64,000 bases of DNA from Apostichopus japonicus (GCF_037975245.1 NC_092563.1:9971001-10035000), one strand, 5' to 3'; counted from the stretch's first letter, positions 13,546 through 26,425 are shown. Numbers and translations: made by a program. The notes: generated from the letters alone by a model not told the origin.

Positions 13546-14434
13546 CCCTGCTTTTGAGTATTCGATAGGTGTTATAAATGAAAGAAATCGGAGGAAATAC
13601 ATCTAAAGTGAAACTGATTATTAATTTTTTATGTTTCATAGTAACCAACCGTTAAACAAACTTGATACCGATTGATAGGCCTACCGATATATACCTGCTC
13701 TTTAAATTCATTAAGTTTAGGCTAAAATTAATTTATATTAAGTGGTTATTTTCTGTTTTCACAGTTTTTCGTTTTTATAGCGGTACAATCAATTTATTAT
13801 TCTATCCTGTAAAACATATATTATCAATATAAGAGAAGCAACATAGCTTTTTTTGCGATATTCATTGTCGTTTCCATAGCATAACATGATAATTATCTCT
13901 GATATATACTACTTCAGCCCTATCAAAATACAGTGAATTGTCGAAACCTGGTTAACTCCTTCATATTCAGTTTCATTTTGATGAAACATTTTGGACACAA
14001 TTATCAAGCCATGCATGATAACTACGGATCCCACCCCCCCCCCCCCCCAAATGAAATTAAACATCAGGTGTTTGATTTGTACGATATGAAATTGATACGG
14101 TTTGTCCGGAAATGAGATAGCAGTGATTAGCAGGCGGGTTGGTTGTCTTTCCTGGTATCTCATAAATATTGAACAACCAATAAAAACTTTCATTTCTATC
14201 TTTGCTTAAGAAAAGAAAACTTGGTAGTGACTTTGTGATTTCTTTGTTGTTGAGACGTTACAAATTCCAGGCTGTCGTTTTTTTTTCCCAACCTGCTAGG
14301 CTTCTGCTTGTGAACAGAAATGTTTGGCTCGAAATAAAGTATCGATGTTGCATATTGCTTAAACATAGAGCGTTTGTTCACTTTTGTAGTATTTCCATGG
14401 AGTGTATATTGTTTTTAGTCAGTGCCTGACTAAA

Positions 14435-14491
<57 letters not shown>

Positions 14492-17400
14492 CATTTCCAA
14501 CTCAGACAGACAATCGAAGTGTTTCACACACTGGCTTATCTATAATTGTACACTTGTAAAATACTAATTACACTGTGTGCAATGAAATTCATGTAACAGT
14601 GCCTGACTAAAAACAATAATAATAACTTCATGGCAAATGGCACTGACGTGCACATGACGTTAAAGTTTTGGGGCAGGCGAATCCCCCCGCCCCCCCCCAC
14701 CCCGAATGATTTGATAGGGGATGAAATTTTAGGCGTTAGTGGATCGCAAGTAGGGTTTGGCTGCAGGTCGTTCAATGCGACTCCGATGTAGTCTAGAGTT
14801 TAGACGTCAAATCCGGGTGCATTTTGTAATATTATATTAGACTATAGTTGAGTTCTATAATTTAGGATATTTATAGCAGTGTTACCGGTTTTATTTTTCA
14901 TAACTGGTCCTGTACGAGATTCGACTGTGTCATTGTTGCGAGTGCGGTAATGCCGGCGAAAATTCATCGCTATTGATAAATTTACTGTCCTTCATGAGTT
15001 CAAAAATTCATGTGCAATATTTAGACTGTGGTGGTTCCGGTCAAACATTAACTATGATACAAATCATGTGCATCTCACATCACTCATACAGGTCCATTTT
15101 TTGTCTGACCAACTTTTACCGTATATTTTAAGCTAGACGTTTAACCTTCTGTTGACCTATTCACTACAGAGTAGTGGGCTTTAATACCAGGAAGCTCAGC
15201 TGAGTCACAATGAGAATGGATTCTGTTTTGTTGTTTAAACTTTGAACAAAGAGGAAATCATTCAGATTTGAAGTGTTTTTATCAGTCATATTTGTCTTTC
15301 TCATTCATCTTAATATGTTGATCGACATCTAATGCCTAGTTTTGAGAAACCTCAAAGTTTTCTTCGTAAATCTCACCAGAACCATGGTGAAAGACTTGTA
15401 TGAATATTTTGTTCATATGTTACTCAAAATTCACTACAAATTAAAATTCAGTCAAAGCTATGAATGATTTAATAATACCCGGTTTACCCCAAATTCGTGG
15501 AGCAGTTTACTAGTGGAGGGGGGGGGGGGGTGGGGCGGTAGTGAGAGTGAATAGGGAAAGGGGTAAAATTAGTTTGCTGATACACACACTCTTCAGTATG
15601 ACGCCATTTCAAAAGAATTCCTCTGCTGTACTAAGCACATTGTTAGGATATTCTGACATATAAGATTATACAACATCCTGGGTTAGTGCTGTAATGGAGA
15701 CACCAATAGAACACTCGTCCGACAAGGTCTTAACACATTTCATGTCGAGTCGGGTCTTATACAAGCCCCGAATCGATTCCCACAAATAATTCGAGTCCGT
15801 GGCATCGAATGAGTTCTGTTATGATTTGGTCTTCGGTGATCACTGGTTTTTCTCTTATCTGTGTTCTGCCTCTTCTCGTTATACATTACGAATATTTCTT
15901 TAGGTGGTAGGGAAAGTAAATATCGTCCCAATATAATAATTGTGTCCCACAGTAGTTACATGTGGCACACTGACTATTCTGAGTAAACGTCCACCTCCTA
16001 AGCCGACATGGTAGTCTCTAGAATACACACAGTATATGTTACCGGCAAGAGAGATCAGAGATATCAAATATATAGGCTACTATGTAAGTAGATGCAATCT
16101 ATGTACAATATGCGTGTAAGTGGTACCCCGCGTGCACGAAGCCCATATCACCTCTTCATTAAACCGAAAGGAAAAGGGCATGCACTGTTTATATACTTCA
16201 GACTAAAATAATAACTGCCTGCTACTGTCCGGATTGAAAAAAAGGCGAATAAATTGTTTCAAGCTGTTTTGGTCAATTTTCGCTATTAAAATCCTAACAT
16301 TGCAATAATGTATTAGCTTAGCTTGTCCCATTACAAAGAAACACAACGAAACTCATCAATTACTATTCAATACTTTCAATTTTTGTTTAGAATTAATGTT
16401 TAACAGTCATTGCAAATATATAGTCCATGCGATGAAATGTCAAGTGCTTAACGAGACCGTTTATTTGGTGAAAAATGTAGAAGGATCGATTATAGCTTTA
16501 TTTACGGGAAATTCCTTTTGAGTAACAATCATTAAGTTTGGTTAATAGTGCTTAAAATTGGCGAACACACCCAAAACCAGCTGCATGAATTAAATAACGA
16601 TTGAAGTTACGACAATCTCGTGGAAATGCTATGTTAACAAATTTAACACATTGTGAATTATATTAATATAGGCCTACCTGTACATTCCCGTTGCTGATAG
16701 TCTGACAAAATACATGTTATTATTCCCTTATGGACAGCGGCTAGTCCGGATGCTATTAAATAGGGAGATGCAGTATAGGGGGTATTTGAAGCCGACTCCT
16801 ATGTATAGGGGGTGGGAGGGGGAGGGGAAGGGGAACGTTGCACACATAGTAGTGGTCCAATTTTTACCCGACTGAATGCAAGTCCTCTAACTGAATAGTT
16901 TGCCCTTCCCCCGACTTACGAGCGGAGGTGGGGGTCCACCCCGCCCCTTCCCTTTGCGCACGTCACTGCTAAAGGAGTGCGTCAATGTGGAACCAAACAC
17001 AAAGATACTAAAAAATAAAATGCGCTATTCTGTTTTATCATGATTATCACAATTTGGTCACCTTGTTTGTATTTCTAACATTTCTTACAAAAAATATCAG
17101 AAGTGAGATTCATTTATTTCATGTCTCTATTTATTCCTCTTTGTTTTGCAAACACGTATAAACCCTTCCACTGTGAACGATCAGTCGGTTAAAGTGTTCT
17201 TTTCTTATATTTTGTTAAATACCAGGGTCAATTTAAAAGAACACAACTCATGGCAAATTGTGCAGGGTTTGTTATTTATTTGTATAACAAATGACTTTCC
17301 TCTTCAGCCAACTGTGTCGAGTCATCATTAGTACGATTGCTAACAGATAATTGCTCCCGTTGTTAAAATTGAAATTGCTTTCATCATGACATTTATCTTT

Positions 17401-19440
17401 ACAATGAATTTGAACTAACAGCAAGTTTCTTTTATGTAGTAATGTACTCTCTTCGTGCGATTAAATCTTTAGCCGTGGGAAGAATCGAGGCAGTAATTGG
17501 TAGCTCAATTAATAGACAATAAAGATAATGATAGGAATGTATATTTTCTCATGCAATTAAAGCTCATATACAGCGTATATCAATGGCCATTAAAATTGTT
17601 TATACAAGACCTGTAAGTAATGTCCCAATTTACTGAACACTGATCTATATATAGGCTTATATTTAGGGATGAACGTTAGCGAAACATCTTCACGAGGCTT
17701 ATGGCATGAACTGGGGGTATGAGGCGGGGGAGGAGGGGGAGGGTGGGGGTGTTATATATAGTACAACTTTGTACTCGTAACTGTAATCAATGCCATTTAT
17801 ATATGACGTACAGGAATGTGCAAAGAGACACGCTTTAACCAAGCAATCATTCCAGCGGGCCTTCCAACTAGACTTGTTCATTCCAATTCATGAACTATTA
17901 CTATGTAGCTGTATGTAGCTGCTTCATGTTCATTTGGGCTATTCTTTATTATACTTCGAGGTTTGCTTGATAGGTTGCCTTAGAACGCAAAGCACACGTT
18001 TAACTGTAAGTCGTACACAATTAGAAAATGTGTTAGTGTGCCATGTGTCATTATTGACTAATTCTCTCTTTATATATACATTCTGTATATGATATAGTTG
18101 GTTCTCTAATGATATGTTTTATTCCCCGCAGATACACAAAGCTGCCCTCATCCTCATGAATTTATTCTCCAACAAAAGTTGCAGAGTAAATGGGCGATAT
18201 AAATAAAACCGCCCTTTCTCTTCACATTGTGTAAGTGGATAAAGCTTGACGACACGTTTTTGGTTATCCTCATCAACATTCTCCTTTTCCAGGTAACTAG
18301 TTTACTGATGATTTAACACGATACAATCACTGAAATTCAATTGATCTCATCAAATCCGAAAGATTAAATTGAGAAACCAGGTTTTTCATATTTTTCAGAT
18401 CGTGCGTAATGTCGTTTCCTGTTTTATGACAGTGTCAGCAAAAGACATAAAATATAACTCTTCTGTTAGTTGCAAAAGGTCAAAAACAATTTTATAACCC
18501 ATTTCTAATTCTTTTTAACATTTTCAAGCACTATGAACTTATTAAAGACACCGTAGTACACAATGATTGAATTATGATGAATGGTAGCCTATATAAAGCA
18601 TATACACTTTCATAGCCGAAATACCACTAGACAAAACCTATAGATATGTTATATCAATTATTAATTACATATCTTCGGGAGCACGTCACATGACCCTCCA
18701 TGGTTTTTACGTTTTCTTACTGTTTAGCGAGATTTCCAGATTATGTCTTTTTCGATGGACCAGATGGCTAGAAGACGACACACCAAGATGCTGGTTGATT
18801 TAGTCCCTGATAATATTTTACCCAAATCAGAGTAAACCGAGTAACGTTAATTCTATTCTAGTCTGTATAAACACAGTGAAAACGATCCCGTGAAAAGGGC
18901 GCAAATTTATCGGATTCGGCATATAGAAACTTTCCCAGTTATAATGAGAATTCAATTTCGAACGAATCGTATTTTGCAAAGTTACGGTGACTTACTAGAG
19001 ACCTAGGAAACAAAAAATGGTGTCCTCAAATCTCAAATTTTGACTTGTTAACTCAAAATTTAAATAAATGCATTTTCATAATATCACTGACGCACACTGT
19101 GCTAAACAAATTGCGTATCTTAACGCAATGCATGTGTCACGACAATGACATATGTAACAGCAATGTGTACATGCATGCATTGGGACAGTTATACAGTAGT
19201 TTTCTGACCAACGCGCACTGTCGTTACCCGTGATTGTGCATCAAGACTTAATGCAGGCCAAACTGCAGAGCTTCATCGATCGGTTTTAATAGCACCTCAA
19301 CACTTTTAAATTTTGAGGTCCCCAATGATAGAATTAGAATTATATCAACAAATATTTTGACACACTTCCTTTGTTGTTCATCGATATCGTTCCCGAAAAT
19401 ACAGAGTTTATTAACCAGTTGTTTTATGAGAAAGTGGTTT
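13546..19440. other. Distal 5' flank of snail, no gene recognised
   Basis: No conserved coding frame is visible. The region holds C and G homopolymers (14,034-14,048; about 15,519-15,530), a G-rich tract at about 16,800-16,835 and another near 17,722-17,750, plus the hairpin and TA tract at 14,405-14,488. It may contain distal enhancers of snail, but none can be identified from one sequence. Confidence 0.45.
14405..14488. repeat. Perfect palindrome followed by (AT)n
   Basis: Positions 14,405-14,422 and 14,426-14,443 are exact inverse complements (18-bp arms, TGC loop). The arms contain TTTTTAGTCAG and CTGACTAAAAA. About 50 bp of (AT)n follow. The right arm motif GTGCCTGACTAAAAACAAT recurs at about 14,600-14,619. 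This looks like a slippage-prone or cruciform-forming site, or the remnant of a small foldback element. Confidence 0.85.
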
Positions 19441-19778
19441 GCTTAGCCGATCTATGAACTTCCTGCCAGCGTCGCTGGTGTCCACTCATCGCGCGTGTAG
19501 AATACTAAGACATTTACGCGTTGGAAAGTCACGATGCACAGACGACCTGTTTTCCGGGTATGCGCGGTGGAACTTTCAAATAGTTTTAAATAACTGTTAG
19601 GCGGAGTTCCCGAACACTTGTTGCTGACACTTTCACAGGTAACGGACTCCGACAGTCACTTTCAATGATTGCTTAATGCTATATGAATCTGTAGGAAGTT
19701 AAAGACATCAGAATATTCTGGCACAGTATAGTTGTCTGACATTTATCATTTAACGCCGAGCCAACTGAATAGTTTAAT
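19441..19778 (+). promoter_or_regulatory. Probable snail 5' UTR and proximal upstream region
   Basis: This stretch lies directly upstream of the snail start codon and is visibly richer in CpG than its surroundings, with CGTCGC, CGCGCG and GCGCGG between about 19,470 and 19,570. An in-frame TAG at 19,770-19,772 precedes the ATG, so the open frame cannot extend upstream in this exon. The base at -3 is A, a favourable initiation context. No convincing TATA box lies near. The transcription start site cannot be placed without RNA data. Confidence 0.35.
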
Positions 19779-19857
19779 ATGCCTCGATCATTTCTTGTGA
19801 AAAGTCAAGGATATCGTGATAAAGAGAAAAAACGTGGCCTTGGCATCGCTAAACTTG
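19779..19857 (+). CDS. snail: snail, coding exon 1 (SNAG exon)
   Basis: This short exon encodes 26 residues plus one base and begins MPRSFLVKS, the SNAG motif. SNAG is the N-terminal repression signal of vertebrate Snail and Scratch proteins and many other bilaterian members. In vertebrate Snail it docks the LSD1/CoREST demethylase complex. A basic run (RDKEKKR) follows. The donor is G/GTAAGTA, a strong consensus, leaving phase 1. The acceptor at 24,396 restores the frame as a Val codon. The start is supported by the exact SNAG sequence, an in-frame stop nine bases upstream (TAG at 19,770-19,772) and A at -3. Vertebrate snail genes also have a very short SNAG-coding first exon. The SNAG identity is very secure. 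Confidence 0.95.
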
Positions 19858-20183
19858 GTAAGTACGATAACGTGTTCGCATTATTCATTTCTGCAACTTG
19901 TTCTTAACAATCTATTATGATTTCGAGTTGGATGTTGTTTTAATATTACCAGCTACATTATAGCTAAGCTTTCCTCGATCAAGATGCACCGTGTTTTTTT
20001 TTTTTTGTGCCTTTATCGATTGATTCAAGCCTGCTCTTAATGTGTGCACGATCCTGATTTTGTCGTTATGTATTTTTCAGATTTTGTTAACAACTTCACT
20101 CCTTCCACTTTATGATAACATTAAACCACTCATAACCAATTAGTGCTAGACCTTTACAGCTTTCGCTCTCAGTCATTCTTGCG

Positions 20184-20246
20184 GAGTAAGCCTACATATA
20201 TGTATATAGGCCTATACAGGCGATATAGGCCTAGGCCTAGTTAAAC
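20184..20246. repeat. Cluster of TAGGCCTA-type palindromes
   Basis: Several copies of AGGCCTA/TAGGCCT fall within about 60 bp, including GGCCTAGGCCTAG. The same octamer core is scattered over the window (near 3,775, 13,676, 16,670, 25,887, 35,811, 36,167, 36,302 and 46,317). Function unknown. Confidence 0.6.
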
Positions 20247-22622
20247 CTAACTTTACACATGAATAACTGACTTGGAATGACTAATAAACCTACATTCGGC
20301 TCGAACACAAGTAACTTCGTGTTCGTGAATTTTGTCTCACATCCTCGCATGAGTCCGTATTTAGGCTACGTCAGTGACGGTGAACACCGTAAATTTGCTT
20401 ACAATCGACAGTTTTAGCCTTCAGCCTGTAAGTAAAGGAGTCATATCGTGAAATCTGAAGGGATGATAATAGTGCTGCGTTTAAAGGGGGTAAAATTGCT
20501 AAATTTGGCAATAAGTTTCTGACTTAATTAACGTTGTATCTTGGGTTATCTCTAGTTTAACTGCAGTAGGTAAGGCATCAGAAGAAATTCAGTTGATCAG
20601 ATTAGCTCTTGTCACCGTCGTATCCTAATACTTAAAAAAATACGCATTCAATACCATTTGCAGATAGTTAATGCACCATTCTATTGCTCACAATTGTGTA
20701 AATACCGAGAGCTTCACAGGAGCTTCGCCCCACCAAGGCCCCTAAGGCGGGCCCCTGGGCCCCACGCCCGTCGGGGTGAGCGGTTTCAACCTGATGCCCC
20801 CCATGAATATGTTGCCCCCCCCCCCCCTCAGAAATGAAAGTCTAGTAACGCTCCTGCGTGCGATTGCAAAAGGAGTTACAATTTTAAAACTTTTGTAGTG
20901 AATGGCTTTTCCAAGGGTGACTGCATTTTGAAAGTAATTATTCGTGATATATATTTCCCTATAGAAAATTAAATAAAGAGTTATACAGCTATTTAAATGG
21001 CAACTAAGAAATCGCTGAGCAAGCTGAATGCACATTCAGTCTGATAAACATTTGTGCCACTTGGACCTGTCAAATCCGTAGTTTTATGTAGCTACAATAT
21101 CCACCAACTTAAATTAAACGAAAATGCATTCAAAAGAGAATGAGTCATTTTGAGAAGTAGCAACATGTCCAAAGTAAAGTCACAAGAACAGAAGTATACA
21201 GGAAATATGTCTGAAATGAATTTTAAGCATTTGTGAGGATTAAGAACAGTCTCGTCATAGACATCTTCTGGAGGCAACCATAGAGAACGGTTTTATTAGG
21301 GAAATTCAGTATTTCAGGGAAAGTTCAGAAACGAAGGCTCTCTCTTTGGATGAGGCAGAAAAGAGAATAGGATTAGGACGAGGTGCGGGGGTGGGGAGAG
21401 GGGGGGTTACAAATTGGTACAATATTGAACAGAGTGTTAATAGAAACCCATCATCATGAAAGTCTTAATTTTTAAGTTTATAACTTTTTAAAGGAGACTG
21501 ACTGAGTTTGGCGTCTTAGAGTTTGGTTTCTCATCGTCAGTGTCACTTAGTCATTAATGCATCCATTGTGTACAGAATTACGCTGCAATCTATGGTAATT
21601 GCTAATTCTTTGAGTTATCTAGGTATCTGTGTAGAGAGAATTTGTACACAGCTGAAAGGGAATGCTTAAACTTGCTTGAAAGTCGCATTCTCTAAATCAG
21701 ATAACATTAGGCTGCAGAATGGTATTGTTCAAACCCATATCCTACACCTTTCCTTATATATAAGGTCGTCGATACTGTATGGCCAGGGGCATAGAGAAGC
21801 TACATTTTGGGGGTCATTAACTTATCAAACAAAAAAAGACACCATCATCGCAAACGTGTACATTAACCATTGCTTTCGTGGTACACCGTCGTTTACGGGT
21901 AAATTCCCACGTATAAACTGAAAGTAAAAGTTACTTGTAATCACGGCCATTCTACGTCCTGTTACCATTTCATTTCGAGACCTGGCCAGTAGGCTTTTCA
22001 ATTGTTTATGTTTCTTACAGGAAAGAGCTCTCTATTGAGCAAGTGTATAGAACAGACTGCCTTTGAACAGGTCTCAAAGCCTACAGATGCTTCAAATGCT
22101 TACCTCGATTCATTTCGAAAATGTAACTAATAACTAATAACCGCTGTAGAGTAAACACTGTCTATCACAGGTGCTTATATAAAACCAAATTCCTTTGTAT
22201 TTCTGTCGAGAGTGTCTTCAATATTCCCACGATAGAATTTTTGTTCTGTTTGCCAGGTAGAAATGAAAAGAAAGTTTACCCAATTTTCAAGAAACACTGA
22301 AACACATAAAGACGAAAAAATTCAGTTGTAACAACTGTGTCATATAAATATCGAGACACAAAAATTAATATGTCAAAGTCAGATTTATAATTTGTGAGAA
22401 AGTTGTGATAATTTGTGCTTGTAACTGTTTCGTGATGAGTCTTGATTAATTGATTGATTAATAAACTAAAATTAATTGATCGAGTCCGTTCCGTAATTCT
22501 CACCTGAAATATTTCAATACAGACAAACAACACAAATAGTGTAAACATTTTGTTAGGAATTCGTCTTTCGCTATACTAATTCGCCCAGAGACGAATAAAC
22601 ACTACATACCTCCTTGCAAAAC

Positions 22623-23313
22623 TACGGAAGCGTAGAAGGGACATGGTGATGAAAGAGAAACAAACTCGTCAAAATGACAAAATTCAGAAAAATGACGTAA
22701 TTCTGAAAATTGACACTTTGGCGAGATGCAACAAGTCGTCAAAATGACAAAATTCTGAAAATTGACGTTTAGCCGAGATACAACAAGTCGTCAAAATGAC
22801 ACAATTCTGAAAATTGACGTTTTGCCGAGATGCAACAAGTCGTCGAAATGACAAAATTCTGAAAATTGACGTTTTGCCGAGATACAATAACTCATCAAAA
22901 TGACAAAAAGTTGTCGTTTTGACGATTTGTATCTCTGCAAAACGTCAATTTTCAGATTTATTTTTCATTTTGACGACTTGTTATATTTCGGCTAAACGTT
23001 AAAATTCAGATTTTATTCATTTTGACGACTTGTTGCATCTCGGCAAAACGTCAATTTTCAGAATTTTGTCATTTTGACGACTTGTTGCATCTCGGCAAAT
23101 TAAATAATTTTGTCGTTTTGACGAGTTGTTAAACTCGGCAAAACGTCAATTTTCAGAATTTTGTCATTTTGACGACTTGTTGCATCTCGGCAAATTAAAT
23201 AATTTTGTCGTTTTGACGAGTTGTTAAACTCGGCAAAACGTCATTTTTCAGAATTTTCTCATTTTGACGAGTTTGTTTCTCTTTCATCACCATGTCCCTT
23301 CTACGCTTCCGTA
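22623..23313. mobile_element. Foldback element with tandem-repeat arms (691 bp)
   Basis: The outer ends are long inverted repeats: about 55 bp beginning TACGGAAGCGTAGAAGGGAC are matched almost perfectly by the inverse complement at the other end. CAAAAC flanks both sides (22,617-22,622 and 23,314-23,319) as a likely 6-bp target duplication. The left arm consists of about four 52-bp units with CGTCAAAATGACAAAATTC and TTGACGTTTTGCCGAG. The right arm is the same unit inverted, so the whole element can fold into a hairpin centred near 22,915. It encodes no protein. This is the architecture of Foldback-type DNA elements. Confidence 0.88.
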
Positions 23314-23796
23314 CAAAACTCATGAAAGAAGCTGGAGAGTAACTGACATAAAAGAAGAGGAGTAGGGGGGGGGGGGGAGGGTAGGGCGGGGAGGAGATAA
23401 TAATGGCTTTTCTGGGTAAAACACAAGTATTAAGGACATCTTTCGTAGCTACATATGCCCACCTGTTTCGATACCACAGCAGGATTCTGCAGCAAAAGTG
23501 AAATTGAAAGAGGATTTTGGGAGAAGCAACAAAATATAACGAACATGTTGTCGTAAAAATTTAAATATCGAAACCATTTTAAACGTACCTTTTTTTTACT
23601 TTTTGTTTTACGTTAACGGTGACTTAGCATTCGATTTAGTAGGAAATTTAACTTTTTTTTAATTTAACACTTAGTCAACAAGCTAAAGTACCATAATTGC
23701 ACAGCTGTGTAAGTGATGTTTAACCCAGAAATTATCAAATAGGGAAAGCATAGATCAACTTTTTGTTAATTTTAATGTTCGTGTTGGTTTCACTTC

Positions 23797-23803
<7 letters not shown>

Positions 23804-23882
<79 letters not shown>
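23804..23882. repeat. (TA)n microsatellite in snail intron 1
   Basis: About 79 bp of uninterrupted alternating AT, 514 bp upstream of the exon 2 acceptor. Confidence 0.95.
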
Positions 23883-23884
<2 letters not shown>

Positions 23885-24396
23885 AGCGCATTTTGCTATC
23901 GTTACGTTTAAATATTTTCTTTGATCAGCCCATATGTCAAAGAGTTTAGCGTTTATTAAATATTAAAACATGTTTGTCTGTTGTTGATGTTGTAATTTCC
24001 GTGCAATAAACTACACTCTTTTTTTTTTTAATTCTTCATGATAATTTGGTAACATGTTAAAAGTGTTAGATATTTTTATATTTTATTATTATTCTTTGAT
24101 GAAGAATCTCCATGCATCTCCAGCCGCTTTTGTCGTAATAATAGAATACTTTAGCACTGTTTTAGTAGACGTAATGACGGGAAATATTTCAAATATCTTG
24201 TAACCAAATGTGTTTTCTCGTAAAATAGCTTTTTAGCTGTTATAATAGACATAATTTCACACGAGGTGTATAGTAAACTTGCCGATGTCACCAAAAAACA
24301 CGGAAGAATTGCAACCAGATTAATGAACCGTAGCTGTTATTACCTATCTTATCTTCTAACTGTTTTGTATTTTCCTTTCTACCTTTCTGTGTTTAG

Positions 24397-25337
24397 TGTA
24401 CGATCCAACACGAGCAGTGACGGTGGTGACTACATTGGCCAAACCAGAACCACGTCGACCGATCATCAACTACGTCCAATCTAGTATTAACCCTACCAGG
24501 TGGTACCAGTCATGGATTTCTACTCCCGCCATTTCAACATCATGTGAAGTAACAACACCCCCCTCTTACTCCTGCACTGAGACCAAAGATGTTGGATATT
24601 TGCGGAAGCCGTCTACTTCTCCTCCATTCTTCCGTCCGTTCTTACCCTTACCGGTGTCGTCTCGTTCTCCGCGCTTTGTCTCCGCTCCTCCTTCGGCGGC
24701 GGCCCGTCATTTGCAGATTAATTCCTCCTGTTTTTCCTCCAGTGATGAGGAGTCACGCTTATCTTCACCTGGATCTGACTGTGGAGAAACCTTTCAAGAA
24801 AAGAAAGCATTTGATAGGCGTTTGATTACCGGTAACTCCAGAAAATCCACACAGAAGCTGAAATGCCCTGGTTGTGGCAAAGAATATTGTACTGCAGGAG
24901 GCTTAAGTAAGCACCAGCAAACGCAATGCCGAGCGGGTCAAAACGGTCGGACCTTCCAGTGTAAGTACTGCTCGAAGGAATACACAGCTCTCGGTGCCTT
25001 GAAAATGCATCTGAGGACCCACACATTACCGTGTAAATGCACCATTTGTGGAAAGGCGTTTTCGAGACCATGGCTTCTCCAGGGGCACATCAGGACTCAC
25101 ACGGGTGAGAAACCTTTTTCTTGTCAGCACTGTCAGCGGGCGTTTGCAGACAGATCTAATCTTCGTGCACACCTACAGACACACTCCCATGTCAAACGGT
25201 ACAGTTGCTCATTGTGCACTAGAACATTCTCCCGAATGTCCCTGCTAAATAAGCACACCAAATCCGGTTGTGACCGAATTAGAGTTAACCCACAGACTCC
25301 CTCTAATCCAATGAACGATCAGACGATGCTTGCTTGA
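24397..25337 (+). CDS. snail: snail, coding exon 2 (zinc-finger exon)
   Basis: Together with exon 1 this gives 339 residues. Snail is a DNA-binding repressor of E-box promoters (CAGGTG core) that drives mesoderm formation and epithelial-mesenchymal transition. Residues 27-180 are Ser/Pro-rich with a cluster SSSDEES/SSPGSD at about 140-154, a plausible phospho-regulated segment. Five fingers follow: ZF1 183-204 (C-C-H-C), ZF2 215-235, ZF3 241-261 ([14 protein letters not shown]), ZF4 269-289 ([11 protein letters not shown]), ZF5 297-318 ([10 protein letters not shown], ending SGC; C-C-H-C). FSRMSLL in the last finger separates Snail from Scratch (FALKSYL). In ZF1 the usual H-x3-H is replaced by H-x4-C, with Gln at the second His position. 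A 21-residue tail follows ZF5, whereas vertebrate proteins end almost at once. Ends at TGA. Very confident. Confidence 0.97.
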
Positions 25338-25365
25338 ATAACCAAGTGTGACTATCCACAGTTTG

Positions 25366-26300
25366 AATAAAGCGGGCGATATTTATATTCACTGTTTGTA
25401 GTCTCATTCCTGGATATTTTATAGTCAAATTCACGAACCTTTTTATTGTGGTTATCGTAACATAACAGATGAAGTAGATGGCCTCTTGAAATCTCTGGAC
25501 ATTGGGGCAATTCAGATTCGTATATATATCTATATATATATATATACATGCGTTGTATACTGACATCATTCTATAAATACGTTGTGGTTTGCATATATAT
25601 TATAAATTAACACAGTAAGCCCCATAGAAGTTTTCCGATTCCACGCTGTCCATGGGTACTGTATATACTGATTACAAATACAAGACAAGGGATAAAGGAT
25701 GAACCTCATGCAACCAATCAACATGATCGTTAGAATCACATGGTCACAATCCTGATGCAAGGGGATCGAGGTGGGGGGGGGGGTGAGGGGGAATATTCAT
25801 GGAATAGTTTGAAGCTGACTCGAAATACTAATATTTTGTGTTTCGTGTTTAGGTTCTTATTGAAGTGTTTCTTCCAAAGGTATGTAGGCCTATACACATA
25901 GGTAGCTATGTGGTTTTCTCTCAAGGCTGTTCACGAGAAGTAGAAATTCAGTTCGTGGATTAATTATAAATTATTTTCTACCACTTTGACTTTGATATAT
26001 ATGTATCTTCTTATGCTCTATAAACTAAAATCAGTGGGGAGCTCGCAGACAATTATATGTTGTAAATATTGGCTGCCATGTATGCCGGGCGCTCATTATC
26101 TGCACTGTTAATTTTTTTTACACATAATTAACAATAATTGACGATAACATCATACACAACAGAGGTTAAACAACATATGTAAATATATCTACATAATCTA
26201 AATCTGAAGAATGTACTTAAATATTTGTAAGATGATTTCAAATGCACAAACTTTGTAAATTCAGATTTGCTGTTTGTATATTTCAATAAGTTCAAATAAA
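25366..26300 (+). terminator. Candidate snail polyadenylation signals
   Basis: AATAAA occurs at 25,366-25,371, 28 bases past the stop codon, and again at 26,295-26,300, followed by a GT/T-rich stretch. The second gives a more usual 3' UTR length of about 0.95 kb. Which is used cannot be told without transcripts. Confidence 0.3.
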
Positions 26301-26382
26301 ATGTTGTCCATTCTAAGAAAGAAGCTGTTCTCTCTTCTCTCTGCACAGCTCAGGTTATTGGGCTTTGTTTTATCAAGTGCAT

Positions 26383-26425
26383 GTTAAGGCAGTGGACTTG
26401 TGATCTAAGCAAGCGCAACTCACAC
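26383..26425 (+). repeat. SINE fragment (A-box region)
   Basis: GTTAAGGCAGTGGACTTGTG and the following ATCTAAG match the 5' head of the SINE at 31,288. The match then breaks, so it is a short truncated copy. Confidence 0.6.

Larger units (their letters stand above)
19858..24396 (+). other. snail intron 1 (4.5 kb)
   Basis: The intron starts GTAAGTA and ends with a pyrimidine-rich TTTCTGTGTTTAG, both good splice signals, and is phase 1. It holds a large foldback element (22,623-23,313), a (TA)n tract (23,804-23,882), a C-run at about 20,817 and a G-run at about 23,366. I see no exon inside it that keeps the frame. Confidence 0.85.

Noticed and set aside
20717-20852. TIR element starting CAGGAGC and ending GCTCCTG
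   Set aside because: The inverted match is only 7 bp and the flanks (GAGCTTCA and CGTGCGAT) are not a duplication.
24826-25071. 81-codon frame antisense to snail
   Set aside because: Shadow of the conserved zinc-finger coding exon; no initiation or splice support.
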